This document shows, piece by piece, positions 26,822 through 34,060 of a stretch of 45,403 nt of DNA. The position numbers and the translations under genes were made by a program. The DNA comes from CAYLZW01 sp964388085 (GTDB lineage Bacteria; Myxococcota; UBA727; CAYLZW01). The stretch is taken from positions 1 through 45,403 of the forward strand of contig CAYLZW010000012.1 in NCBI GenBank assembly GCA_964388085.1. The letters are read 5' to 3'. Under the pieces are notes generated by a model. It saw only the letters and a program-made list of their open reading frames with translations, did no database searches and was not told where the DNA came from. Numbering within the stretch: the first letter of the stretch is position 1; every line of letters starts with the position of its first letter.

Positions 26822-29394
26822 ACGGATCCATCGTGCACGTACGCCTGGCCATGCTGCTCGCGGTCGTCGCCGGCCTCCTCGCCTGTCCTCTGCCCGAGCG
26901 CCCGGCGGATCGCCGCGGTGAGCTCCTCCACGACGCGGGTGAAGGTGAAGGCGAAGGCGAAGGCGAAGGTGAAGGCGAAGGTGAAGGCGAAGGCGAAGGT
27001 GAAGGCGAAGGTGAAGGCGAAGGCGAGGGTGAGGGTGAGGGCGAGGGTGAGGGTGAAGCCGACGCAGGCGCGCTGGACGGCGGCGCCGACGGGGACGCCG
27101 GCGTCACGGATCCCGGCAGTGACGCCGGCCCGGCCCACCCTCCCGCCGACGTCAGCGGCCTCTCGGCGATCCCCGGGGACGGCAGCGTGACGCTCCAGTG
27201 GACGGCGCCGGCGGAGGGCTACGACCACATCGAGGTGGCCTATGCGCCCGGCATCCCCCCGACGGGGCCGAGCGACGGCACGCCCTCGTGCGACGCGTGC
27301 ACGTCACCGCACACCATCAGCGGGCTCTCGAACGGGCAGAGCTATGGGTTCCTCGTCACGGTCTTCAACCAGGATGGCGACCCGTCCGTGGGCGCCACCA
27401 TCACCGTTACCCCGTCCGCCACCTGCACCGCCCCCCAGCCCCCCTCCTCGGTGCAGGCCTTCCTCGACAGCGAAGGCATGGTGCTGCACGGCGTCGTCGA
27501 CCCCGATAGCGGCGATGACGAGACGGCCGATCCCTACTGCGTCGCGTACCGGACGCTCGAGGCCGCGCTCGCAGCGGGGAGCCCCGGAGAGGCCATCTGG
27601 ATCACGAGCGGCGTACACGTGCCGACGAGCGCGAGCTTCGAGCTCAACGACCTCGTGCTGATCGGCGACATCGCCAGCAAAGGGACGGACGGGCCGACGC
27701 TGCGGGGCAGCGGCAGCGGCTCGACGCTGCGGCTCGGGAACTACGGCCGGGTCGTGGGCGTCGTCGTCGAGAGCGCCGGCGGCCACCCGGCGATCAGGAC
27801 CCTCGGCGAGAACGTCAGCCTCGAGCACAACACGTTCATCGGCGAGATCGCCTTGGAGATCGACACGGGCAGCTTCCACACCCAACTGCGCGACAATGAC
27901 ATCCTGACCACCCAGAGCGGCGTGGACGCGCTGGTCGGCGGCGTCGTGATTGAGGGAAACAACTTTGGCTCCATGCAGCTGCCGGCGCTGCGCGTCCGCT
28001 CCGGCAACGTCGAGGTGCGGGACAATGTCTTCGCCAGCAGCTATCCCGATGGAGCGATTCACATCGAGAACAACAGCGCCGGCAACGTCATTGAGGGCAA
28101 CGACTTCTCGCTGCTACAGACCGGCCCGGCCGTCGTGTTCTCCGGCAGCGGCTGGGCCAGCCTCGGCACGCCGGCGACGCCGGGCCAGAACGTCTTCAGC
28201 GCCGTGGCGACGGGAGTCATCCTGCATCGCCTCGGCACGGACACGAACGTCGTGCCGGCGCACGGGAACACCTGGGCGCCCGGCGGTCCCCTGTGCGGCA
28301 GCCAGATCCGCGTCGAGGTGGGCTCGGGCCCCGTTCGCGTGGGCACGCACCCGCGCGACGACGAGTGTGGACCTTGCGCTCCGCCGCTGGTGCCGGCCGG
28401 CGTCAACCCGACGCTGACGGTCAGCCGCGACACGGGCACGAACCGCTCCGGCGACACGCTCGGCTGCTTGCCCTACCGCACCATTACGCACGCGCTGAGC
28501 AAGGCGCAGCCCCCCGCCCACATCTGGGTCGCGGGCAGCGCTCAGCCCTATTCGAGTGGGGGAGGCGAGGTGTTCCCCCTCTCCGTCCCCACGGACGTGT
28601 TGCTCATCGGCAACCCGGACGACCTATCGCTCGCTCCGCTCGTCGAGGGGGTCGGCCAGACGCCGCCGCGAATGTTCGACCTCGCGGAAGACGCCACCTT
28701 GACGGGCTTTCAGCTGGTGTCCGACGTGCCGGGCGCCATCGGGGTGCGCACGGCCGCGAGCGGCTTCTCGATGGTGGAGCGGAACCGGTTCAACGTCAGC
28801 GTCGGGGTCTCCGCGCTGGGCGGCGTGTGCGGCCCCCGCGTGGCCGAGAACATTTTCACCGGCGCTTACGTGGACACCGCCATCGAGCTCGAGTGCGAAT
28901 CCGGGACCCCTACGATCCTGGAGAACGATTTCAACGCCATCCTGCGCGGGATCAGCGTCATCAAATCGAGCGCCAACACCGGCATATCACACAATAATTT
29001 CAACCAGGTGGAGACCGGCGTCGACATCAAGCATGGCGCCGCGAACATCACCGACAATGTCTTCACCTATCCAGGCAGCCCCGGCGGGTTTGCCGTCCTG
29101 ATCGGGGGTTCGGCGGCTCCAAAGGTGTTCTACAACTCCTTTACGATGAATCGGCACGCCATCCGCATCACGAGCTCCTTGAACCAGAACTTTGGCTCCT
29201 CCGGAACCACGCCTGGTAACAATTCATTCGTCAATGTCAGCAATGGACCTGCGCTGTTGCTCGAGAGCGGCGTGGCCGTGAAGGCCTTCGGCAACCAGTG
29301 GCGCACGGACTTGTTGACCCGCTGCGCCGATGAGGTCGAAGTCACGAACTCTGCGGGTGGCGTCGAGATGGACGGCGTCACGTGCACGTTCTGA
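26818..29394 (+). CDS. Lipoprotein with (Gly-Glu)20 linker, FN3 domain and two beta-helix domains
   Basis: 858 residues from a GTG overlapping the preceding stop. Lipobox VVAGLLAC, then 20 Gly-Glu dipeptides and a DAG/DGG-rich spacer. A fibronectin type III-like domain follows (VSGLSAIPGDGSVTLQWTAP, HTISGLSNGQSYGFLVTVFN). Two units start with a DUF1565-like lead (DPYCVAYRTLEAALAAG, GCLPYRTITHALSKAQ) and continue as right-handed beta-helix repeats (NVSLEHNTFIGEIALEID, VEVRDNVFASSYPDGAIHIE, NTGISHNNFNQVETGVDIKH). Probably on the cell surface. Poly-GE lipoproteins are typical of some Myxococcota, in my experience Bradymonadales. Ligand unknown. Confidence 0.88.
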   Translation: MNGSIVHVRLAMLLAVVAGLLACPLPERPADRRGELLHDAGEGEGEGEGEGEGEGEGEGEGEGEGEGEGEGEGEGEGEGEADAGALDGGADGDAGVTDPGSDAGPAHPPADVSGLSAIPGDGSVTLQWTAPAEGYDHIEVAYAPGIPPTGPSDGTPSCDACTSPHTISGLSNGQSYGFLVTVFNQDGDPSVGATITVTPSATCTAPQPPSSVQAFLDSEGMVLHGVVDPDSGDDETADPYCVAYRTLEAALAAGSPGEAIWITSGVHVPTSASFELNDLVLIGDIASKGTDGPTLRGSGSGSTLRLGNYGRVVGVVVESAGGHPAIRTLGENVSLEHNTFIGEIALEIDTGSFHTQLRDNDILTTQSGVDALVGGVVIEGNNFGSMQLPALRVRSGNVEVRDNVFASSYPDGAIHIENNSAGNVIEGNDFSLLQTGPAVVFSGSGWASLGTPATPGQNVFSAVATGVILHRLGTDTNVVPAHGNTWAPGGPLCGSQIRVEVGSGPVRVGTHPRDDECGPCAPPLVPAGVNPTLTVSRDTGTNRSGDTLGCLPYRTITHALSKAQPPAHIWVAGSAQPYSSGGGEVFPLSVPTDVLLIGNPDDLSLAPLVEGVGQTPPRMFDLAEDATLTGFQLVSDVPGAIGVRTAASGFSMVERNRFNVSVGVSALGGVCGPRVAENIFTGAYVDTAIELECESGTPTILENDFNAILRGISVIKSSANTGISHNNFNQVETGVDIKHGAANITDNVFTYPGSPGGFAVLIGGSAAPKVFYNSFTMNRHAIRITSSLNQNFGSSGTTPGNNSFVNVSNGPALLLESGVAVKAFGNQWRTDLLTRCADEVEVTNSAGGVEMDGVTCTF
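26938..27057 (+). repeat. Hexanucleotide minisatellite encoding (Gly-Glu)20
   Basis: 120 bp of GGYGAR units, exactly 20 Gly-Glu pairs. The first two thirds use mostly GAA and mix GGT and GGC; the last third shifts to GAG with GGT. The blocks repeat in a higher-order pattern, as expected from slippage and unequal exchange. Confidence 0.97.
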
Positions 29395-29481
29395 GCACGG
29401 CGGCGCGGCGTCGGACACCGCGCGTGCGGCGCCTCGACGTCGACGACAGCGAGCGACCTGCCGGCGGGGATGCCCAAAGAG

Positions 29482-29566
29482 TGCCGAGAGCGGGACTCGA
29501 ACCCGCATGAGGGGTGAACCTCGAGCGATTTTAAGTCGCCTGCGTCTACCGTTCCGCCATCTCGGC
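29482..29566 (-). tRNA. tRNA-Leu (UAA)
   Basis: 85 nt, read on the minus strand. Acceptor arms GCCGAGA and TCTCGGC with discriminator A; anticodon loop CTTAAAA gives anticodon UAA; long class II variable arm (GAGG..CCTC); T arm GCGGG-TTCGAGT-CCCGC. CCA is not encoded. It lies 42 bp after the NAD kinase stop codon on the same strand. Confidence 0.96.
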
Positions 29567-29608
29567 CAAGGGCTCTGCCCCTCAGTCTTCCGTCCCGAGG
29601 GCAAAGCC

Positions 29609-30595
29609 TCAAGCGCCGTTCGACCACTTCTGCAGCCGAACGCCCAGCGAGCGCCGGCGGGCGCGCATCTCCTCGGTGACGTAGAGGTTCAGCGGCGCTC
29701 CGTTGCCGGACATCACCAGGGTGGCGCCGAGCGGGAACGGCAAGCGCACGTGCGGACCGTCGAGGTAGAGCACCCCTTGCGGCATCTTGCTCACCAAGGT
29801 GACGCGCTCGTCGTGCCCGAGCAGGAGGCCGAGCAGCTCCTCGGTGGCGAGGTCGGCCAGGTAGGGCTCGCGCACGCAGAGCTGCCAGCGATCGTCGTCG
29901 ATGGGCTGGATGGAGCCGCCGGCGGAGGCGATGGCGGCGGTGGAGCCGGCGGGAGCGGCCATCCACACGCCGGAGCTCTTGTGCACCTCGACGTGACCGC
30001 GGGCTTCGATGCGGTAGCGCACGGTGGCGGCCGGGTTTCGGTGCGCCACCAGGATCTCGTTCAGCACCGGGAAGGGCAACGGCGCGGCTCCCGAGGAGCC
30101 GGGGTCGAGCGTGCCCGCCAGGCGCCGGACGCGCGTCGGTGAGAGCCGCCCCTCGAGGGCGTCGTCGAGCAGCGCGGCGAAGGTCTCCTTGCGGGCGGCG
30201 CACAAAAAGCCCACCGAGCGGGTGGGATCGGAGTTCACACCGAGCACGGGCGCGTTCTCGATGCGGTGGCTGGCGTCGAGCACGGTGCCGTCCCCGCCCA
30301 CCGTGACGACGAGGCGGCCCTCGGTCTCCTCTCGTCGTAGGCGCGCCCGGTAGCAGGTGCGGAAGACGACGCCCGCCTTTTGCAGGGTGCGCTTGACGTG
30401 CTCGAGCGTCGCCGCGTGCGCCTCGTGCGAGGGGCGCAGGTTCTCGACGATGGCGGCGCCCTCGTCGAGCAGTTGGCTGACGCGCTTGTTGCGCTTCTCC
30501 TGGACGTAGAGGGCGAGCTTGGACTTCTTGTAGACGAGGATGGCCTCGAGGCTCCTCGGTCCGGTGGGCTCTCTCCGAGAGGCAGGCCGCGGCAT
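29609..30595 (-). CDS. NAD kinase (ATP-NAD kinase family)
   Basis: 328 residues. NAD kinase makes NADP from NAD and ATP in the cytosol. Seen: VVTVGGDGTVLDASH (the GGDGT nucleotide motif), a NE pair in PVLNEILVAHRN, and SSGVWMAAPAGSTAAIASAG, which stands for the usual SDG..PTGSTAY. The Asp-to-Ser change in that motif and the 55-residue N-terminal extension resemble the eukaryotic mitochondrial/plant NADK branch more than bacterial NadK, by memory of the families. It may use a different phosphate donor or NADH. ATG at 30595 with TATGCT 8 nt upstream; no Shine-Dalgarno sequence. Confidence 0.88.
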   Translation of the reverse strand: MPRPASRREPTGPRSLEAILVYKKSKLALYVQEKRNKRVSQLLDEGAAIVENLRPSHEAHAATLEHVKRTLQKAGVVFRTCYRARLRREETEGRLVVTVGGDGTVLDASHRIENAPVLGVNSDPTRSVGFLCAARKETFAALLDDALEGRLSPTRVRRLAGTLDPGSSGAAPLPFPVLNEILVAHRNPAATVRYRIEARGHVEVHKSSGVWMAAPAGSTAAIASAGGSIQPIDDDRWQLCVREPYLADLATEELLGLLLGHDERVTLVSKMPQGVLYLDGPHVRLPFPLGATLVMSGNGAPLNLYVTEEMRARRRSLGVRLQKWSNGA

Positions 30596-30603
30596 CGGCC
30601 GAG

Positions 30604-30609
30604 AGCATA
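30604..30609 (-). promoter_or_regulatory. Possible minus-10 (TATGCT) 8 nt before NAD kinase ATG
   Basis: Reading on the minus strand: TATGCT, ctcggccg, ATG. The short spacing implies a leader of at most about two nucleotides. Confidence 0.35.
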
Positions 30610-30705
30610 CCCGGATGCCCCAGTCTCGGAATGGCTACGTCCGCCGGCCCTTCTTGACCGTGATCCGGGGGCGCTCCTAGCCTGCGTCGCACTCGAGGGG
30701 ATCCG

Positions 30706-31455
30706 GTGGGCGCGGAATTCGAACAGAAGAAGCGGAACGTCATCAACGCGCTCAACGGCGTGTTGCGGACGGGCGCGCTCAAGGAGCAGGACATCGGCCA
30801 GCAGCGGCTCGTCCTGCTCGTCGACCAGCTGCTCGAGCGCTCGGGCGCGAGCGGCCGCCTGCCGCTCGGGCCCGTGTACGAGTACCTGAAGGAGAGGCAG
30901 CTCGAGGATGACGCCATCGTCGAGACGCTGCTCGTGTTCAAGGAGCGCGAGGGCGCCCTCGACATCACCCTCGAGCTGCCCGCCGCCCTCGAGCAGCTGC
31001 CGAGCGATCGCCGACAGCGCCTGCTCCTGCGCTACCAGAAGCGCCAGCGCTCACCGCGCACGAAGGTGAGCGCGCCCGCCAGCGAGCCGCACGTCCCGGC
31101 CCCGAGCGCGCCGAAGGCACGCTTGAGCGTCGGTTCGGCCCGCCAGAAGCTGCTCCTGGTCACGCTGCTGCTCGTGCTCGCCGGGGGCGGCGGCGTGCTG
31201 CTGTGGCTCGAGCAGACGGCGCCGGCCGGCCCCGTGACCGTCGTCATCGATGACCCAAACGGCCTGCCGTGCAAGGAGCTGAAGGGCACCCAGCCGGTCC
31301 TCTTGTGCTGGGTCGAGAAGGGCGAGTACGAGAAGCTCGGCCCGTCGGAGCGCAAGACGCGGGCGCTCGCGACCAAAGCCGCGGGCGCCGGGCTCGGCTA
31401 CCAGAAGCTGCAGGTCTGGACGCTCGAGGACCAGCGGCTGCGCGAGGTCCATTGA
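30706..31455 (+). CDS. Single-helix membrane protein of unknown function
   Basis: 249 residues from a GTG with GAGGGG upstream. A helical cytosolic domain (about 1-110, e.g. QKKRNVINALNGVLRTGALK, RLVLLVDQLLERSG), a basic linker, a membrane helix at about 148-167 (LLLVTLLLVLAGGGGVLLWL) and a small outer domain with a Cys pair (LPCKELKGTQPVLLCWVEKG). No family recognised. A TAGCCT hexamer at 30678-30683 may be its minus-10. It precedes the exbB operon by 131 bp. Confidence 0.75.
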   Translation: MGAEFEQKKRNVINALNGVLRTGALKEQDIGQQRLVLLVDQLLERSGASGRLPLGPVYEYLKERQLEDDAIVETLLVFKEREGALDITLELPAALEQLPSDRRQRLLLRYQKRQRSPRTKVSAPASEPHVPAPSAPKARLSVGSARQKLLLVTLLLVLAGGGGVLLWLEQTAPAGPVTVVIDDPNGLPCKELKGTQPVLLCWVEKGEYEKLGPSERKTRALATKAAGAGLGYQKLQVWTLEDQRLREVH

Positions 31456-31495
31456 GCGCTGCGCTCGAGGGCGGCGACGCCGTGCCCGCGATCGC

Positions 31496-31524
31496 TTGAC
31501 ACCTCCTCGCTCCGTCCCTAACAG
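31496..31524 (+). promoter_or_regulatory. Housekeeping-type promoter for exbB-exbD-tonB
   Basis: TTGACA (31496-31501), 17-bp spacer, TAACAG (31519-31524). The minus-35 is perfect and the minus-10 has three of six matches. The leader of about 55 nt begins with a TCGCC-aaccttc-GGCGA hairpin and ends in GGAGAGAG before the exbB ATG. Confidence 0.65.
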
Positions 31525-31586
31525 AGTGAGTTCGCCAACCTTCGGCGAGCCCCCCACATGCAACGTCGTCATCGTCGAGGAGAGAG

Positions 31587-32231
31587 ATGAACATCACCGA
31601 GCTGATCGTGCGCTTCTCCCGGACGGGCGCGGGCGACGTCGTGATGTGGTTCATGGTGCTGCTCTCGGTCGCCTCCATCGCGGTCATCATCGAGCGGGCC
31701 CTGTTCTTCTTTTTGAACCGCGGCAACGTGCGCTCCATGGCGGTGGAGCTGAACCAGCTCTTCCTGCGCGGCAAGTACGACGAGGCGCGTGAGCTCGTGA
31801 AGAACGCCAAGGGCTTCGAGGCGCGCCCGCTCACCGCGGCCCTCGAGGTGGCGCACCTCGGCAAGGACGCCATCCACGAGGTCGCGCAGTCGGCGCAGAA
31901 GGTCGAGCGCCTGCGCTACGAGCGCGGCCTCGCCTTCCTCGGCACCATCGGCAACAACGCCCCCTTCATCGGCCTGTTCGGCACCGTGCTCGAGATCATC
32001 GCCGCGCTGTTCGAGCTCGGCACGCAGTCGGGCGGCAACGTCGGCGCGGGCATGGTGATGGCGAAGCTCTCGGCCGCGCTCGCCGCGACGGCGGTCGGCC
32101 TGCTCGTCGCCCTGCCCGCCGTGGCCTCGTTCAACTACTTCAACCGCCGCCTCAGGACGCTGCAGACCGGGGCCGAGGCCTTGGTGCACGTGCTCGTGGC
32201 GCACCTCAAGCAGCACCCCGGAAGCAAGTAG
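31587..32231 (+). CDS. exbB: ExbB/TolQ-type proton channel subunit
   Basis: 214 residues, three membrane helices: about 18-38 (VVMWFMVLLSVASIAVIIER), about 115-140 (FLGTIGNNAPFIGLFGTVLE) and about 155-180 (AALAATAVGLLVALPAVASF). The middle and last helices carry the MotA/TolQ/ExbB signature with the conserved Gly and Thr residues. With ExbD it uses the proton gradient to energise TonB. First gene of a tight operon: 10 bp to exbD and then 6 bp to tonB. Could be named TolQ, but the neighbours favour a TonB system. Confidence 0.92.
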   Translation: MNITELIVRFSRTGAGDVVMWFMVLLSVASIAVIIERALFFFLNRGNVRSMAVELNQLFLRGKYDEARELVKNAKGFEARPLTAALEVAHLGKDAIHEVAQSAQKVERLRYERGLAFLGTIGNNAPFIGLFGTVLEIIAALFELGTQSGGNVGAGMVMAKLSAALAATAVGLLVALPAVASFNYFNRRLRTLQTGAEALVHVLVAHLKQHPGSK

Positions 32232-32241
32232 GGAGCCCTCC

Positions 32242-32676
32242 ATGGCCGGCGGAGCAAACAGCGGCGACGACGACGGGCTGATCAGCGACATCAACGTCAC
32301 CCCTCTCGTGGACGTGATGCTGTGCCTGCTCGTCATCTTCATGGTGACGACGAGCTACGTGGTCGCCGACTCGCTGAAGGTGGACCTGCCCGAGGCCAGC
32401 ACCGGTGACGCGACCGAGCCCTCGACGGTGATGCTCACCTACACCGTCGATGAAGCGACGAAGGTGCGCGCGCTGTACCTGAACGGCGAGAAGAGCGATC
32501 ACGAGAAGGTGCGGGCGCACATCCGCGCCGAGCTCGCCGCCGGCAAGAAGGACCTGCAGGCGGTCATCGCCGCCGACAAGTCCGCCAGCCACGGCGAGGT
32601 CATCGGGCTCATCGACCTCGTGAAGCAAGAAGGCATCACGAAGTTCGCCCTCAACATCGAATCGCCGACGGGCTGA
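32242..32676 (+). CDS. exbD: ExbD/TolR-type transport protein
   Basis: 144 residues. One N-terminal helix with the signature ISDINVTPLVDVMLCLLVIF, where the Asp in LVDV is the proton-carrying residue. The periplasmic part (KVRAHIRAELAAGKKDLQAV, HGEVIGLIDLVKQEGITKFA) is a typical ExbD fold. Start ATG with GGAG 7 nt upstream. Confidence 0.94.
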   Translation: MAGGANSGDDDGLISDINVTPLVDVMLCLLVIFMVTTSYVVADSLKVDLPEASTGDATEPSTVMLTYTVDEATKVRALYLNGEKSDHEKVRAHIRAELAAGKKDLQAVIAADKSASHGEVIGLIDLVKQEGITKFALNIESPTG

Positions 32677-32682
32677 GACGCG

Positions 32683-33570
32683 GTGACGTCGCCGCAGCCC
32701 TCCCTGCCTGACGACGACGAGCGCACCAAGAAGGAGCGCGGACGAGCCCCGTTCGTGCCGCTCTCCGGCTCTGCCGCGGCCACGTCGCAGGCGTACCTGA
32801 GGGGCCTCTCCGGCGGCGTCACCGTCGGGACGGCGGGCGTCTTCCTGGCGTCGTTCTTCGTGGCGCTGTCGGTGCACGTCGTGGTCGCGGCCGGCGCCGC
32901 GTCGGTGCCGCTGCCAAAGCCGCAGCAGCGCGTGGAGATGAAGATCTACACGCCGCCCCCGCCGCCTCCTGAGCCCGAGCCGCCGCCGCCGGAGCCAGAG
33001 CCTGAGCCCGAGCCGCCGAAGCCGAAGCCGAAGCCGAAGGTCATCACGGAGCCCCCGAAGGAGACGCTGCCGCCGCCGCCGTCGAACCAGGAGCCCCCGC
33101 CGGAGCCGCCGAGCGAGCCCGTGCCGCTCGTCACCGGCATCTCCATGAGCTCGACGGTGACCAACAGCGGCGGCCCCTCGGTGCGGGTCGGCAACACGAC
33201 CTTCGGCGACCCGAACAAAGAGAAGTTCACAAAGCCCGAGGACGTGAAGGCCTACGCCGGTGGCAGCGAGGACTTCGCGCCCGTGCGGGCGGCCAACGTG
33301 TCCTCGTCGGCCCGCGTCCTCAAGGAGTACCGGCCTCCCTACCCGCGGCAGCTCAAGGAGGAGGGCGTCGAGGGCCTCGTCATCCTGCGCGTTCAGATCA
33401 CGCGCGAGGGCAAGACGCGCAAGGTGAAGGTGGTGAAGGGCCTGCACCCGGTCCTCGACAACTTGTCCCTGCAGGCGATGGAGCGCTTTGTGTGGGCTCC
33501 CGCACAGGTGGACGGGCAGCCGGTCGACAGCGTCATCACCTACCGCTTCAACTGGGAGCTGTTTCAGTAG
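32683..33570 (+). CDS. tonB: TonB energy transducer
   Basis: 295 residues from a GTG. Order: charged cytosolic N-terminus of about 45 residues, membrane helix about 48-72, a Pro/Glu/Lys-rich spanning region about 85-150 (PEPEPPPPEPEPEPEPPKPK), a linker, and a TonB C-terminal domain about 205-295 (YRPPYPRQLKEEGVEGLVIL, LDNLSLQAMERFVWAPAQVD). It carries energy from ExbBD to outer-membrane receptors. The likely client receptor is encoded 475 bp downstream. Confidence 0.94.
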   Translation: MTSPQPSLPDDDERTKKERGRAPFVPLSGSAAATSQAYLRGLSGGVTVGTAGVFLASFFVALSVHVVVAAGAASVPLPKPQQRVEMKIYTPPPPPPEPEPPPPEPEPEPEPPKPKPKPKVITEPPKETLPPPPSNQEPPPEPPSEPVPLVTGISMSSTVTNSGGPSVRVGNTTFGDPNKEKFTKPEDVKAYAGGSEDFAPVRAANVSSSARVLKEYRPPYPRQLKEEGVEGLVILRVQITREGKTRKVKVVKGLHPVLDNLSLQAMERFVWAPAQVDGQPVDSVITYRFNWELFQ

Positions 33571-33626
33571 CGGGCCGGCCGCACACGATTGTGGTCGCGC
33601 CTCGTGCCGCATGCTAAACGGCCGCA

Positions 33627-33650
33627 AACACTTCATCCTTGCGATGTGTT
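33627..33650 (+). promoter_or_regulatory. Leader hairpin before the ferredoxin gene
   Basis: AACAC-ttc-ATC / GAT-GTGTT: eight pairs with a 3-nt bulge and 5-nt loop, ending directly against the GGAGG ribosome-binding site at 33651-33655. It could influence translation or mRNA stability. A TAAACG hexamer at about 33615 may be a minus-10, so the ferredoxin may have its own promoter. Confidence 0.35.
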
Positions 33651-33663
33651 GGAGGCATGAGAG

Positions 33664-33969
33664 ATGACCTACGTCGTCACTGACAACTGCACGGACTGCC
33701 GCTTCACCGACTGCGTCGCGGTCTGCCCCGTGGAGTGCTTCCACGGCGACGACCGCATGCTCTACATCGACCCGGATGAGTGCATCGACTGCGGCGCCTG
33801 CGAACCCGAGTGTCCCGTGAGCGCGATCTTCGAGGACGGCCAGGTGCCCTCGGACAAGCAGAGCTGGATCCAGGTCAACGCCGACAAGGCGCCGGGCCTG
33901 CCGACCATCACCGACAAGCAGGACCCGCTGCCTACTGCCGAAGAGCGCAAGAAGGCGCTCGGCTTCTAG
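33664..33969 (+). CDS. fdxA: 7Fe-type [3Fe-4S][4Fe-4S] ferredoxin
   Basis: 101 residues. Cys at 9, 12, 17, 21, 25 and 40, 43, 46, 50 match the nine Cys of Azotobacter ferredoxin I with an offset of one. By that model C9, C17 and C50 hold the 3Fe cluster and C21, C40, C43 and C46 the 4Fe cluster, with C12 and C25 free. The long tail after residue 60 is also typical. Electron carrier in the cytosol; partner unknown. GGAGG lies 8 nt before the ATG. Not an obvious part of a TonB system, so its place between tonB and the receptor may be chance or iron-related. Confidence 0.95.
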   Translation: MTYVVTDNCTDCRFTDCVAVCPVECFHGDDRMLYIDPDECIDCGACEPECPVSAIFEDGQVPSDKQSWIQVNADKAPGLPTITDKQDPLPTAEERKKALGF

Positions 33970-34033
33970 CTCGCCCAGGGCTCGCTCACGATCGTCTCCA
34001 GCCTCGTTGTTCCCGACGAGGTCGTGAGGCATT

Positions 34034-34060
34034 AGGCCGCTCGTGATGGGCGGCCTTTTT
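34034..34060 (+). terminator. Terminator-like hairpin overlapping the receptor start codon
   Basis: AGGCCGC (34034-34040) pairs perfectly with GCGGCCT (34050-34056) across a 9-nt loop, followed by T at 34056-34060. This is a good intrinsic terminator for the upstream operon. The loop holds the ATG (34046-34048) of the receptor gene and the stem covers its weak AGG ribosome-binding element, so attenuation or translation control is also possible. Confidence 0.7.

Noticed and set aside
26941..27060. CRISPR-like array in the GGYGAR repeats
   Set aside because: Repeats are contiguous with no spacers and are in frame inside a gene.
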